A program made the position numbers and the translations under genes. The notes beneath the pieces are model-generated. The model did no database searches. It was given only the letters and a program-made list of their open reading frames with translations, and was not told the DNA's origin. Source: Lepeophtheirus salmonis (lineage: Eukaryota; Arthropoda; Copepoda; Siphonostomatoida; Caligidae). Taken from it: DNA of 64,000 nt. This document shows positions 10,172 to 21,455 of this stretch, one piece after another (position 1 is the stretch's first letter; every line of letters begins with the position of its first letter). The stretch spans positions 22,568,001 through 22,632,000 of the forward strand of contig NC_052140.2 of the NCBI RefSeq assembly GCF_016086655.4. The letters run 5' to 3'.

Positions 10172-10400
10172 CAATACAGAAGTATCCATTGAAGTTCTTT
10201 TTGTTCCTGTGGGTAGGAAGTGAAATTGTATCTTGGCTTTCTTTTCTTGTTGTACTGCTGGTCCTCGAATCATCAGAGGAAGAAGAACTTGAGTATGAGA
10301 ATTCTCTGTCCAACGTTTTAATAATTCTTCTTTAAATTGTTTCATGTCCTTCTGTTCGTCGTCAAACGATACTTATGATTGAGAACTAAGAGCCTCCACT
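10136..10400 (-). pseudogene. Unrecognised possible coding remnant
   Basis: Reading leftward, an open frame from about 10378 to 10136 includes a charged stretch (SFDDEQKDMKQFKEELLKRW) followed by VLLPLMIRGPAVQQEKK. An ATG lies at 10345. Its last codons run into the right arm of the hairpin at 10139-10171, so the hairpin may have truncated it. No family recognised. The composition is more protein-like than most frames in this window. Confidence 0.25.
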
Positions 10401-10746
10401 GAGCCTGGAATTGCATTCTTCAGATCTTCCTTGGATCTCGTCAGGTATGTCTTTCCCCATAGGAGATTGCTGTTCGAAACATGACTTACTAGGGTGTATG
10501 AGTAATTCTCCATTATCTCGACGAACTGTGCACGTTGAGGAAGCTATTTTTCGTATTGTTCGTAGTCGCTATCGTTCCGACTTGCTGGACTTAATTAGAT
10601 TAACTGCAGGCAGCGATGGGATGAGAGAAATAAACACAAACCTTGTTCCTTGTTTATAGGCAGGAATTACTCCGATGTCGACCCTCAATTCTACTCTTCG
10701 ACTAACAAGGCAATTTATAAGGCATGATTCTTTTCATTCAGTCCAT

Positions 10747-11248
10747 CAGGGGTGTCTGTAAAGGGTGTGGTCGAGAGGTTGTAGATCCAAATTCAGATTT
10801 TTTTCTTCTTATTAATAGAAAATTTGAAATTTGTTTTCCAAAAATTAAATAATTTTTCATTTTTTTTCCGGAAAATATAATTTTTGGAATTTTTTTCCAA
10901 AAAAAAATAATTTTCTGTGAATAGATATGGATTTTTGAAATTTTTCTTCCCAAAATTTAACATTTTGAATTTTTTCCCAAAAAATTTAATATTTAAAATT
11001 TAATTCAAAAATTTTAATTTTTTGTAATCAGCTGTGGATTGTGGACATTTTATTGTATAAAATGTAATTTTTTGATAATAGCTATGATTTTTTTTATTAA
11101 TAGACATGGATTTTTGAAATTTTGTTCGAAAAATTTTATATTTAATTTTTTTTTTTCAAAATATTTAATTTTTCATTTTTTCCAAATTTTTTAATTAAAA
11201 AAATGCATAAACCAAGACTCCCCCAATGAAATCCTACAGATGTCCTTG
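10747..11248. mobile_element. AT-rich MITE with hAT-like CAGGGG ends
   Basis: The element begins CAGGGGTGTCTGTA (10747-10760) and ends TACAGATGTCCTTG (11235-11248), inverted matches at 10 of 14 positions. The interior is the same T/A-run minisatellite seen at 7790-8520, here in the opposite orientation (units with AATAGCTATGGATTTTTGAA-like words). CAGGGGC-type ends are typical of hAT-derived MITEs, but no clear 8-bp target duplication was found. Confidence 0.5.
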
Positions 11249-12469
11249 TCTATATACATTAAATTAGAAAACCCCTGAGCCATTAATTGTTATATTTATT
11301 CCATACCATTGGCTTTTTGCTGATTATTCATTAAATAAAGTATAAGACTCGAATTTTCTAAAAATGAAGGTGAGGCTTCCTCTCGAGTAACCAGGCCCAG
11401 TAAAAAAGTATTCAAACTGATTTGTTAGTTATGAAAATCGTGTGTATTTTGAGAATGTTAAAAAAAAAAAAGAAATCGAAAATCTACATTCCCACAATTT
11501 CAAGAATGTCTTGGAGGAGACCAGCTACAAACAGCTGTGAGAAGGGGAGAAGGAAATAAATAATGCCATGAGCTAAAATTACTCTGATATAAATCCTCAA
11601 TTCTACTCTGTCCCAAGAAGGACTTACAATTATATCTCTGCAACAAATCCTCAAGGTTCATGTATGTCTTTTATGATGACACAATATGAATGTTCGATCG
11701 AGTTTTGAATATAATTAAATATAGTAAAAAAGAAAGCTCATTCTTCAGGAGTTATATAATAATGACCACTAGTTTTCAGTCGGTCTGTAATTAGGACTGA
11801 AGCCTTGTTCAGAGATGTCTTGGTTTGATTAGGTTCAGTCATAAAACTGATACAATTCGGTCCTTGATGTCGTCACTCATCTATAATTATTCTTTTTTGA
11901 ATCAGTTAAAGTACTGAGAGTCCAAAGACCGAACGGTCTTAAGAACCAGTCCTAAGAATGGAGTGGGCCTAATGTCCAACGGTCTCTGCACCATTCTCTG
12001 CATCTGGTGTGGAGGAGATTGCGAACGCGTTTCTTTTTTTGTCGTTATTCTGACATTTTTACACTTACAGACTCGGCATCAAAATAAAACTTGCTTATTT
12101 TTGTTTCACCTGTCCTTTAAATACATATGAAACCTCCTAATTAAAAATTAAAGGGGTACAATGCAAGTTTTGCGTTCCCAATCTGTCGGAGTTTGATGGT
12201 ATATGTACTACCCGTAATATAAATTCGAAAAAAAGTTGAAAACAAACCACTCTAGTGTCCATGTTGATTTGCGTTTTTTTTAACGTGCCCAAAATACACA
12301 CAATTTCCATCACTGCTCATGATTCCTCAGTTCATTTTAGGTTTTTATTTTATTTGTACATTCCGGGAGGTTAAATTTGCAAAGAAAGACAAACAATAAT
12401 AAATGGCGACCTTGTAATTAATTTTATGTAAATGATCGTTTGTATTTTGGCGTCAATAGGGATGTTCAA
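11249..12469. other. Spacer with dispersed-repeat fragments
   Basis: No gene seen. It holds the AAATCGTGTGTATTTTG repeat (about 11430, and reversed at about 12283). It also holds an ATTACTCTGAT...CCTCAATTCTACTCT piece at 11578-11605 that resembles 10667-10697. Several GGACCG/GGTCTT words lie at 11780-11960. A 3' end of the MITE family described at 12470 (AAAGTTGAAAACAAACCACT) sits at about 12230-12262. Confidence 0.45.
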
Positions 12470-12987
12470 TAGAGTGGTTTGATTTCCAACTTTTTTCAAA
12501 TTATGATGAGAAATTGTTCTGAAATGTTGTCATTTGGTATCAAAATTACCTATTCAAAATTGTAGTGTCCTACGAGGTCATCTTTAGGTCGTCCATCTCG
12601 ATCAAATTATGTATAGTAATTTTACATTATATAATTTTGATACACATTTTTTAAATCTATAAAAAGTGTTTAAAAAGTTCTTTTCTAAAAGAGAAAAAAT
12701 TTGGAAATATTTGATGATCTGCCTATAGCCAGCAGGGTAGCTTTAGAACAAAGGAACTTTATAAATGTTTTTATACCTTTGAATAATGTCTATCATAATT
12801 TGTTATTGCAAAATAAGGATTAATGCTGTATTTTAATCTCCTTTCAAACTTTGATTGAGATGTGCGAGGTATAGATGACCTCGTAGGACAATGCAATTTT
12901 GCATAGGTAATTTGCATACCCCAAGGCAACTTTTCCGCCCTACTCGTATTCGAAATTCGAAAAGAGTTAAAAATCAAACCAGCCTAA
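12470..12987. mobile_element. MITE with about 140-bp inverted ends (family M1)
   Basis: The left arm begins TAGAGTGGTTTGATTTCCAA and the right arm, reversed, begins TAGGCTGGTTTGATTTTTAA. Similarity continues inward through TTTTTTCAAATT, a CATTTGG/GCATACC region, AATTACCTAT, TCCTACGAGGTCATCTTTAG and ACATCTCGATCAAA-like words (about 12470-12610 and 12850-12987). No protein is encoded. Other copies are at 31971-32653, with 3' ends alone at about 12215-12263 and 27021-27081. TA at each edge fits a Tc1/mariner-type TA insertion preference. Confidence 0.72.
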
Positions 12988-13365
12988 TGTACAAACAACT
13001 AAGGATATTGTTTATTATTTCTAAGGTTAGGTTATTGAGTAATGTCACAAACACGTAAAAAATAAAAATATGATTTATAATATGCAGAATGATTTTCATA
13101 TTTTTTCTAAATATTATACAAAAAAAAAAAGACATTTGTTCTCTATGACAATCATGATGTTTTTTTTTAAAGTTTGAAGTACGTTGTTATAATTGTTATT
13201 TCAAATTTATTTATTTTTTTTAAAGAAAAAAATATAATGTTTTTTTCTCTTTAAAAAAATCAACATACAAAATCAAGGATACGTTGTAATAATAATTAAT
13301 CATTCACTTAGGAGAGGATCGGGTGAATTTGAATGGCAGGGGATCTGGAGTAGAATCGTCTATAG
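12988..13365. other. No recognisable gene
   Basis: AT-rich sequence with long A and T runs; nothing assignable. Confidence 0.5.
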
Positions 13366-13606
13366 AAACAGGGGCTGTTCTTTGCAAAAAAAAATTTGAA
13401 ATTTTTTTGTAAAAAATTTAACTTTTTGTAAATAGCTACGGATTTTTTTAAATCTTTTTGTATAAAATTGAATATTTGAATTTAAATTTTTGATTTTTTT
13501 TTCAAAAATATAACTTTTTGTGATCAGTTGTTGAAATTAATTTTTAGACTTAAAAAACCAAGCCCGAACCCCTTCCGCCCCACAAAAATACAGTCCTGCG
13601 GACGCC
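13366..13606. mobile_element. Short AT-rich MITE with CAGGGGC ends
   Basis: The segment starts CAGGGGCTGTTC at 13366 and ends TGCGGACGCCCCTG at about 13606. Between the ends are two or three units of the AT-rich minisatellite (AAATAGCTACGGATTTTTT). It is the shortest member of the group in the window, at about 241 bases. No target duplication was recognised. Confidence 0.5.
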
Positions 13607-13920
13607 CCTGAGAGCCTCTTCTCTAATGTAATAAATTGCTAAATATTTATTCATTCAAAATATCTTGATGGAGCCTCATCAAATGGCTTTCAGTATAAAT
13701 ATCAAAATGATTTGTCTCACTTCATTGGAATTTTTTATGATTTCTTTTATTATAAATTATATTTTACGAAATTTTGTGAACATATTTTAATTTGTTTTTA
13801 CAGTTATTATAGAAATATTGTTATTATTAATTAATGTAAGTGCTGATTCATTTTGAATTGAGGATACTTCAACAGTCGGCTCAAACCGTTCTAACAATTA
13901 ATTAAACAAATAGTTAGAAA
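13607..13920. other. No recognisable gene
   Basis: AT-rich spacer; nothing assignable. Confidence 0.5.
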
Positions 13921-14172
13921 TCACTGACATTGAGAGGCTTGGCATGATGCCTCATGGAGTTGGCCGGACTTCTGATGATCTTGGCGTCCACATCCTCCAT
14001 AATATCGATTTTCCGGCGTCTACGACTCATAGGTAATCTATCATGGCTCAGACCTTAAGTAAATATGCTTTTAATCTGATAAACGAGACTCTGGGAGCAC
14101 CCTACGACCTTCATTTCTTCCCGACACTCAATTTGACGTGCAGCAAATCCGACACCCCTTGCCGTCTCTTAG
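13921..14172 (-). pseudogene. mariner-like transposase, N-terminal DNA-binding part only
   Basis: Read on the minus strand from about 14165 to 13921, one frame gives a helix-turn-helix region. VVGCSQSLVYQIKSIF is the recognition-helix type of sequence, followed after one stop by AKIIRSPANSMRHHAKPLNV. This pattern is typical of the second DNA-binding domain of some mariner-like transposases. There is no catalytic domain next to it and no inverted end was found. It is a truncated remnant. Confidence 0.6.
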
Positions 14173-14856
14173 TTTTCTTTGTTGACAACTGTTGACTTTG
14201 AAAGTTTTTTTTGTTTTGTTTGTTTATTAACTGCATCCTAGTATTTTAAAATATTCACTCTGAAGTAATCCAGATTGATTTTAAGTCTAGTCCACTATTT
14301 TACCTCGCACACTCCAAGGTTAATACAAATACAAGGTTATACCATAATTCTTTTCCAACTGATGTTTGACTTCCGCCTCGTTTTTGTAATAGTGACGTTA
14401 TAGAGTATAACTGTTACCAAGAGTAGCTATACATATATCGCCTTCCTTGACTGTTACTGTTGGAGTACCGCTGTTAAACTATGAGTCATAATCTGTCTGT
14501 CTTGCCCAGCAGTCGTTACGGTACATTAAATTGAAAATTCTGGCATGCCCGATTATATATAGCATATAGCCCTGTATTTATATTAACCTGGGCACAGACT
14601 TGACCAGTGGTTGGTGAACAGGGCTAAATTACCTCAAATGGGTTAAGTAGAATATTTTGGGGGGTAGTACCTCTGTTGTAGATGAATACCAAGTACTAAT
14701 CCTTCAACTCTAATACTACCAAGCCATTCAATAAGTCCCCCGTTTGACATGAATCATTAATGTGGTGGTTCTCAACGGCAGTGATGGTCAGTAGACACCC
14801 GCTGCAAAGAAATATTGCAATTTAAAGCTTTTTTCAAGAAATTGGAGGTCATCAAT
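14173..14856. other. No recognisable gene
   Basis: Mixed-composition spacer; no open frame or repeat assigned. Confidence 0.45.
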
Positions 14857-15707
14857 AGGGTGTACCATGAATAATGAGCTAGGTTCGTTATCACAAAAAA
14901 TTAACAAGATAGCTCAAAATTTCTAACGGCATTGTTCTTATCATATACTTTTGTACTGGGAGAGGTTGGGTGATGTCACACAAGTACTATAAATAGTTGA
15001 CAATCGCACCATTTCAATCTATCACCACTCTCGCCGCTGCAAATGGAGACACCTGCTTTTCGCTCCCACTTCTTGATCCGGTACAATCTCGGCAAGACAG
15101 TCAACGTGATCCACATAGACGTCGTCTGTACCTTTCCTAACACCTGCCCTCACCTCTCCACTATCAAGAGATGGATGAAGGACTTCGATAGTGGGAGTTT
15201 TGCCCTGGAGAAGAGGACACGCCTTGGACGTCCTCGGGAGACAAGGACAGAGGAGAACGTCGCCCAAGTGAAGTGTCTGATCTAGCGTAACCCCCAAAAG
15301 AGCACTTGTGAGGTTACTGCTGAAGTTTCCCTACCACACACAACCGTCACCAGGATTATCAAGGAGGATCTTGGCCTCATCAAGGTCTTCAGTTGAAATA
15401 AGGGAGTTTCTGACCCGAAGTGACGTGGAACCGGTCAAACAGAGCCCTTACAGCCCAGATCTGAACCTTTGACCGGTTCCTGTTCTGGAAATTGAAGCAT
15501 CTGCTCTGTTATGACGAGTTTGGGGGCATGGGATGAAGAGGGTGAGCGAAGACGAACTGCTCGACCAACTCAAAAAGCTCCGGGAACACTGCCATGACGT
15601 CATCGCAGTCGGAGGGGATTATATTTTCTAATTTAGATGTGTTTTTATGAATTTAGATGAAAATTTTGAATTATAATGGGTCAGGCTCAATATTTATGGT
15701 ACACCAT
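14857..15707 (+). mobile_element. mariner-like element, internally deleted
   Basis: Left end GGGTGTACCATGAATAATGA and right end CAATATTTATGGTACACC are imperfect inverted repeats of the mariner type. Total length is about 850 bases against about 1.3 kb for intact family members. The transposase remnant covers only the start of the gene, so the catalytic region is missing or unreadable. A TA is seen at the left edge only. Confidence 0.72.
15043..15400 (+). pseudogene. mariner transposase N-terminus
   Basis: The frame starts METPAFRSHFLIRYNLGK, then has STIKRWMKDFDSGSFALEKR followed by TRLGRPRETRTEENVAQV. This is the paired helix-turn-helix and linker of a mariner transposase; the RLGRPR AT-hook-like motif between the two helical domains is diagnostic. 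A TAG stop follows at about 15283. The next 100 bases still read as the second helix-turn-helix (VSLPHTTVTRIIKEDLGL). No catalytic Asp triad is seen downstream. Confidence 0.8.
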
Positions 15708-16250
15708 TGTTAACAGACTAACGTAATTTCCAGTTAGTATTAACCTTTACACAGTACGTCTCAAAATATCATTGCACTCTGATCCTTAGTTAAGAGGCAG
15801 GAGTCGTTTTAGTTAACCCAATTGTAAAAAGGAATTTTAGCGTCTTCTCTCCAATCAACTGGCAATCTATTTCTTTTTTATTAGTGGTGTATTTATCAAT
15901 TGAAGGATACAGAAGAATCAACGTACGAATGAATAAATTAATATTTAACCATTCTAAGGTAGGGTTATTTGATTAAAATCATACTTCTATAATATAGAAA
16001 TAAAAATCATGAAAAATTAGCAGCCATTTTGATCCACCATATATTTTTTTTAATACAGCATAATTAAAGAAAAATGACCTTGTCTACTTATACAACTCAA
16101 ATAATTATTTCCTGATTATGAATCAAGTATATTTCGTCTTTATTAACTAAATTTCTACTGAGTTTACTTATAGAACTGAAATAATTTCTACTTTATTATA
16201 AATTTAATATATTTTGTCCTTTTTAACTTTTCACAGCTTAGAATGTACTT
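15708..16250. other. No recognisable gene
   Basis: AT-rich spacer with a partial internal duplication around 16090-16210 (an ATAATTATTTCCT / ATAATTTCTACTT motif with AATATATTT words). Nothing coding was recognised. Confidence 0.45.
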
Positions 16251-16254
16251 GTCC

Positions 16255-16760
16255 ATAAGATGAGAAGACTCCTTCTACTCCAGATTACGAGGCTATGGCA
16301 GTCATAAGTTGATCAACTGCAGAGAGAATGTCACTACTGTAGCTGACCAGAAAACCATTCAGTAGCTGCCATGGTCTTCGTTCGAGGCTCTGTAAACTTA
16401 AATGACTGAAAAGAAGGCGATCTAGCCTGAAACTTCATGATAATAGGAACAAGTGCTGGATATTTCTCATTGGTATTTTCTATTGCCATATTCATCTCCT
16501 CTTCATTCCCCTGGAGTGAAGAATCAAGCTGTTAGCAAGAAGAGAAGCATTTTTAATCAACTGTTTATTCCTTTTTTTTCACCGATTTTTCCAACCTTGC
16601 TGGTTGTTTTTGAGGTGGTCACATAACTCTTTCCAAATATTGACTGCTCGAGAAATAATGCATTTGTCCCTTTGTACCTGGTCCAGAACCGTAGGTATTG
16701 GCTGTAATTGAGCCAATAGCTCCTCAGCAGTGCTTCATAAAAATCGATTTTAATCAAATA
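16255..16760 (-). pseudogene. Unrecognised decayed protein-like region
   Basis: On the minus strand, pieces in different frames look protein-coding. One at about 16660-16580 includes AVNIWKELCDHLKNNQQGW. Another at about 16520-16330 includes NEEEMNMAIENTNEKYPALV and IIMKFQARSPSFQSFKF. Both are rich in charged and aromatic residues and are interrupted by stops. The order suggests one broken gene, possibly from a transposon or from repeat-borne sequence. I could not place it in a family. Confidence 0.3.
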
Positions 16761-16889
16761 AATCAGATGAACAACCTTGTTCTATAGGAATAATTATAAT
16801 ATTTTGTAGAATATCTTTCTCAAGTCGGGATGGGAGGCATGTTCTGTTTGGATTCATTTCTTGAATGATATATTTATGCAGAGTGGAAC

Positions 16890-17085
16890 GACGACTGGAG
16901 AAAGTTATGGCGTGGAGGAAGTAGAGATAGGACAGGTATTCGAACCGGATCCCAAGTACCTGGTTAAGGTTTAAGTAAACTTGTATTATCTGAAAAGATT
17001 CGACACCACATTTGTTGCTCTTTACGATGAAGGTGGTGTCCAGGTCGTACCAGGCTGTCATGATGACAGCTGGGAGAAAATCCAA
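16890..17085 (-). repeat. Possible tRNA-derived SINE fragment
   Basis: On the minus strand the segment contains GGATCCGGTTCGAATACC, which resembles the B box of an RNA polymerase III internal promoter (GGTTCGANTCC). It is followed by TGTCCTATCTCTA. A second copy on the minus strand at about 63350-63450 shares TTACTTA, the GGATCCGG word and CCTATCTCTA over about 70 bases. Position and orientation agree in both. No A box was identified with confidence. Confidence 0.4.
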
Positions 17086-18110
17086 ATTTTAATAAACCTC
17101 AAACTGTAGTCCAGGGGTCTAGAAGAGGACCAGACGGAGGCCGGTCAGAAGTCAATCATGTAGCTATTGCATTAGTTTTGGATTTTCTTGGGTATATAGG
17201 GCTATAATGAACTTCTTGATTTTGTAGGGAGGATGGAGATGCCAAGAGTCTCTATAGCCTTCTCTGCATACACTTTTCTTTTTTTATGTTGTTGTTCAGA
17301 AATTTTAATGTCACAGCATTAAAACAAGGGTGACTGGAAGTTTTGCCCTCATATATATTTTATAGCATAAATATATCTTTGCACTTATTTTTTCGGGCTT
17401 CAAACGGGTCTTCCTTCATTTGAAGTCCATTGTAATTCATTTTTTTTAACTCCCATTATAGTAAAGAGGCTTGGAGAACACAAATACGTATCAAAGTCAA
17501 CATTTTGAGAGCCCAAATCAAAGTTAAAACTTCACTTTTCAGACTCAGATCACTTATTTCTCAAGTGACGTGGAATTTTGGATGAAATTACTTTACCTTT
17601 ACTCTCGAGCACTTAGAACTTGTCGAGGAATAAAGGATATTGGTGGCAAAAAAGTCATCAAGTACCTCTCATTCCCAATAGACAGCGTTTCAATATATAT
17701 ATTATAGAATTCTTGCTATTTGACGGTGTGCAATTTTGATCGAACAAGTTGAAAGGTCTTGACGATGGATACCACATTGTCACAAGGCAGCTCAACTCAC
17801 TTAAACGACTGTAACATAACTCATGCGCATCAAAAATCCCTTAAACTTTGGCGAGTAACTACAAACAGATGTTAGATAGATGTGACTAGCTACCATCTTC
17901 AAGCTGAGGTCGGAAACTTTGAAGACCACCCTGTATACAAATTTGTACAAATATTTCAGTACGTGTATGTAGGTATGATTGAATCCAATGACTTGCAACT
18001 TACGGAAATCATGTTAAATTATAACCAATCAATCAAGAAATGGCATGTCAACATACTTATACACATGAGTAAGTATTGTATAGATAACAAAAATGTATGA
18101 CTTTGAAGAA
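17086..18110. other. No recognisable gene
   Basis: Mixed sequence. Short open frames at 17801-18100 on both strands carry no known motif. A stretch near 17780-17940 (TGTAACATAACTCATGCG ... GGAAACTTTGAAGACCACCC) resembles 31075-31140 and may be a transposon end fragment. Confidence 0.4.
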
Positions 18111-18129
18111 GCACACACACACACACACA
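18111..18129. repeat. (CA)n microsatellite
   Basis: A perfect run of CA dinucleotides, about nine units. Confidence 0.9.
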
Positions 18130-18824
18130 AAAGTCTATTACAAAAAGTAGTAATCCCATGCGTCGAAGATGAATTATGGATTATCATTATTCATCTCTTT
18201 CATCACACTGTTCAAGATTTTTGTATTTTACTTTTTTTGCCATAGAATAATTATATTTCTTCTCTTTATTCTGATATACCGTGTGCAAACTAAAAGTGAA
18301 AGTTTACACACTTTAAAATTATCAAATGGTAAAACACTGATTTTAATAGCATCGACCAGGATTGCTGCCTACTTTCATCATTTGGAGGAAGGGGACGACT
18401 TATACCCAAAATGATCAATACTGTAATAAAATTACTGATACCGGGTGGTCTTTCCAAATCTGAGGACTTACTAATTCAATAATTAATGAAGTTTGAGTGA
18501 TTGAAATTACTTCATCTTTCGATATATTAAAGCATCAACAATTAGTTACAAAAAACAAAACAAAATACTCTAGTTTACGTACAAGTCGAGAAAATGATAC
18601 TTGAACGTGATAGACAAACTTCCACTTGTACACTCCATGCAGTTGGGACTCTCCAGGACCATCGTCTACGCCTTCTGCAAGTCCGAAACTTTGGAGAGGA
18701 AGAAGTGATCTTTAAAAAGACCAAACTAGAGCAGGAGGAGTTAAAGAAATCACCCCAGGCCAATCCCCTCAAGCCCATGGGGCTAATTCAAGATATCTCG
18801 TGGTTTCACACCAGACTGTCTGGA

Positions 18825-19600
18825 TCTGTGTTTCCCAAATTTTTTGTGAGTTCGACATTTAAAATATGTAGCTAAACACTTTGCAACCCCTAGACCTCTA
18901 ATGATAAATATGGATAAAGGCCATGTACCCCTATCACGTTCAACACAGAGGGAAATAATAAAAGTTTTTTTGATCAAAAATAAGAAATAATCGAGTGTAT
19001 TGTAAATACCAAATCAGCAATATATGTACACCATGAAATCTTTTCTGTAGTATTTAATCTCTTTTTTGCTTTAAATAAAGTCAAAATTGAAACTCTTAAG
19101 TAAATAATATTACAGGCTGTGGATGTGCAAATAGTTTTATAAACGAATCAAGATCTTAATTTGACGGATTTGCAAAGGAGGTATATTCTAAGTTTAATTA
19201 TGGACAGAACAACCCAAAGAATTGGAGATAAGTTAATGCGGAAAAGGTTTTCTCACATAAATAAGTTGAGTCAAATGGTATAAGTAAATCGGTAGCTGCT
19301 TTAGCCGGGGGTGGGTACTCATTCCTAACCAAAATCCAGAATTGTTCAAGTGTTACAAAATCTGTTTTTTTTTGTGTTTGTTCGCAATAAAGTTCGATAA
19401 GTGCATCTTCCATATCAGACCATAGATGACTAGCTTTGGCGGTAAATGGGTTGTTTCCAGTTATGTTTTTCTGGAGCACTTCTGGGAAATACTTTTGAAA
19501 GTGATCCAGAAGAAACTTATAAAAGAATTACATTCATCATTGTTTCTATCAAACTATCAAAAAAGTGGTCGGTAAGAGTTTTTTTCCCGTTGAAACACTC
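18825..19600 (-). mobile_element. hAT element fragment inserted in family A
   Basis: The left boundary reads CTGTGTTTCCCAAATTTTTT, close to the CAGTG-TTTCCCAAA end common in hAT elements. The orientation puts the transposase 3' end nearest this boundary, as expected. The right boundary is uncertain; no matching TIR was found and the 5' part of the gene is absent. The insert interrupts the family A mariner, so it came later. Confidence 0.5.
19210..19479 (-). pseudogene. hAT transposase C-terminus (ZBED5/FAM200-like)
   Basis: The open frame on the minus strand contains FWILVRNEYPPPAKAATDLL followed by a TYLCEKTFSALTYLQ motif. This is the conserved C-terminal block of hAT transposases, where the helical domain closes and dimerisation occurs, as in ZBED5, FAM200 and SCAND3-type proteins. 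The sequence upstream of about 19480 does not continue the protein. Only the final 80 or so residues of a protein usually 600-700 long are present. The BED-finger half at 43842-44586 is of the same class but is a separate locus. Confidence 0.72.
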
Positions 19601-20055
19601 TTTTGAATGAGTCCTTTGAACTATTGTTTGACAATTATGGCCCCCTACAGCCTGATGCCAGCCCCATCGACTAGACCTTTTGGTTACATGTCTGAGGGAA
19701 ACTAGTATCCTTCATCAAAACACCGAGGCCCTCAATGCCATCGTCAGCCAGCACTATTAGGCGATGTCAGATACCATAGAATAATAAAATTCTTATGCTC
19801 AGAAATTGTTGGGCCAGCGTATTGAATGATACTTCAATCTCTTTCAATATGTGTACCTAATTATGGGCGTGTGAAGTATTGATATATCTTAATAATATCA
19901 TTCAATACCTAAATATCGTATCATGATAAGTTACACCTATTGTTACAGGCCAGATTTATAGTGTTAATTCTGTTGAAATTCTACTGTTTATTCATAAATT
20001 ATATCTTGTTGAAGTTTAAAATCCAAACTGAACAGATTTTAATGGACCACTCCGT

Positions 20056-21014
20056 ATAAATTGACTTATTATAACCTAGCAGTTATCATGTGTCGACAAC
20101 AGACAAACGTTGCTATCATAACGTAGAAGATAAATTCCCCAGAAATCCTTTTTGTTATTCACCTTTTTTTCATGAGCACCCCCACGCGTAGTTACTCAAT
20201 ACTTACATATATGTTACACGTAAAAAAATAACCTGGGAGTCCTTCATTCTTCGGTTTTCAAGGAATTCATGAACAAAGAGATTCCCAATTTGAAAAGTTG
20301 TATTATATTGATGTAAGTAGTATGCAATTTATGTATCAAATATTTTGCTAATCTTGTAGCACACTGATATAACATATATATTGAAAAGGTTTTGTTGATC
20401 AGTGAAGCAGGGATCCGTTCTCAATGAAAGGGGGCTTCCAAATATCCAATACCCTCTCCCTTTCCGATACAAAAAAATATTTAAATCGGTCACTTCCCCA
20501 GTCCCCTCCCTTCCTCGTCAACTGACGTCATAAATGTAAGACACTTTAAATGAAAATATTGACACAATTTAGTAATAAGTCTAAAAAAAGGGTGGCATTT
20601 AAGAAAGGCCGCCTTTGGGAGGGGAAGAGTAAAGGGCCCATTATTTGCTATTAGAGTTTGAAAAATGAGGTATAAGTTCGTGGGGATGGGGGGGGGAGTG
20701 TTAAAATCCAATACAACATTAGCCCAACTTTTCGGATGCAAAATGATTTTTTAAGCACTCTGAAAAAAAAAAAAAATTCCGGCAAATACCACCAAAACTA
20801 TTTTTCACCCATGAATGCGTATTTTTTTGATATTTTTTTCAAAGTAGTAAGGAAAAACTCGCAAAGGTGGAGATTCTTAAAACCTTTTTTATACTTAAAG
20901 TAATAGTTATATAATATTTTAAGTTTATAAGGTACAGTTTCAAGGTCATAGAAGAAGTCAAAGTTAACTAAAAAGGTCAACTTTCTCTATATTTTTATTT
21001 TAGGCTGAATACTA
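20056..21014. other. No recognisable gene
   Basis: AT-rich with G-rich and C-rich patches near 20430-20700. Open frames at 20490-20741 and 20798-20980 on the minus strand lack family motifs and look like chance. Confidence 0.45.
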
Positions 21015-21455
21015 GGATTTCCAATTTTTGGAGGTACCTATTAAATTTTTTTGGAAAAAAATTACCAAAATCTACAGCTATTCACCAAAAATCAATTTTT
21101 TTGAAGAAAAATTTCCAAAGTCCTCAGCTGTTCGGAATAAATTAAAATTTTTGCAAAAAAATTTCGAAAATTAAATTTCTAATAATAATAAAAAAAAAAT
21201 CAAATATAAATTTTTTTGGAAAAATTTATTCCAAAATCCACAGTTATTCACAAAAAATTAAATTTTTGAAGAAATATTTCCAAAACCTACATATGTTCAC
21301 AAAATGTAATTTTTTTTTGAATTTTTTAAGTAGTTATATACCAGTAAAAATAAGTTACGGAATTGCAAATTAAACACTTTTTTGATGCCAATCCCTATTC
21401 CAGAAAAAAAATCTGATACTCCGATTCCTGATTCCGATTAATCGTCCCATTACTA
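21015..21455. repeat. AT-rich minisatellite ending in a TIR-like edge
   Basis: Units with CTACAGCTATTCACC, CTCAGCTGTTCGG and CCACAGTTATTCAC words run to about 21330. The right edge, TTAATCGTCCCATTACTA at 21438-21455, is the reverse complement of the TAGTGATGGGACGAT end found at 61517. The left end is missing, so this is a truncated copy of that element. Confidence 0.6.

Larger units (their letters stand above)
18439..20055 (+). mobile_element. mariner-like family A copy, split by an hAT fragment
   Basis: The left end TACCGGGTGGTC and the right end GGACCACTCCGTA are family A terminal repeats. The N-terminal transposase part (ILERDRQTSTCTLHAVG, about 18592-18650; then FKKTKLEQEELKK) is intact in frame as far as about 18790. 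The family pattern breaks off at about 18825 and resumes at about 19600 with the C-terminal part, including a degenerate AGCCTGATGCCAGCCCCATC that corresponds to the third catalytic Asp region. The intervening 0.8 kb is the hAT fragment listed next. Without it, the copy would be about 0.85 kb. Confidence 0.7.

Noticed and set aside
17025..17085. Real tRNA gene around the GGTTCGAAT word
   Set aside because: No cloverleaf could be drawn around it and no A box in the right place; kept only as a possible SINE fragment.
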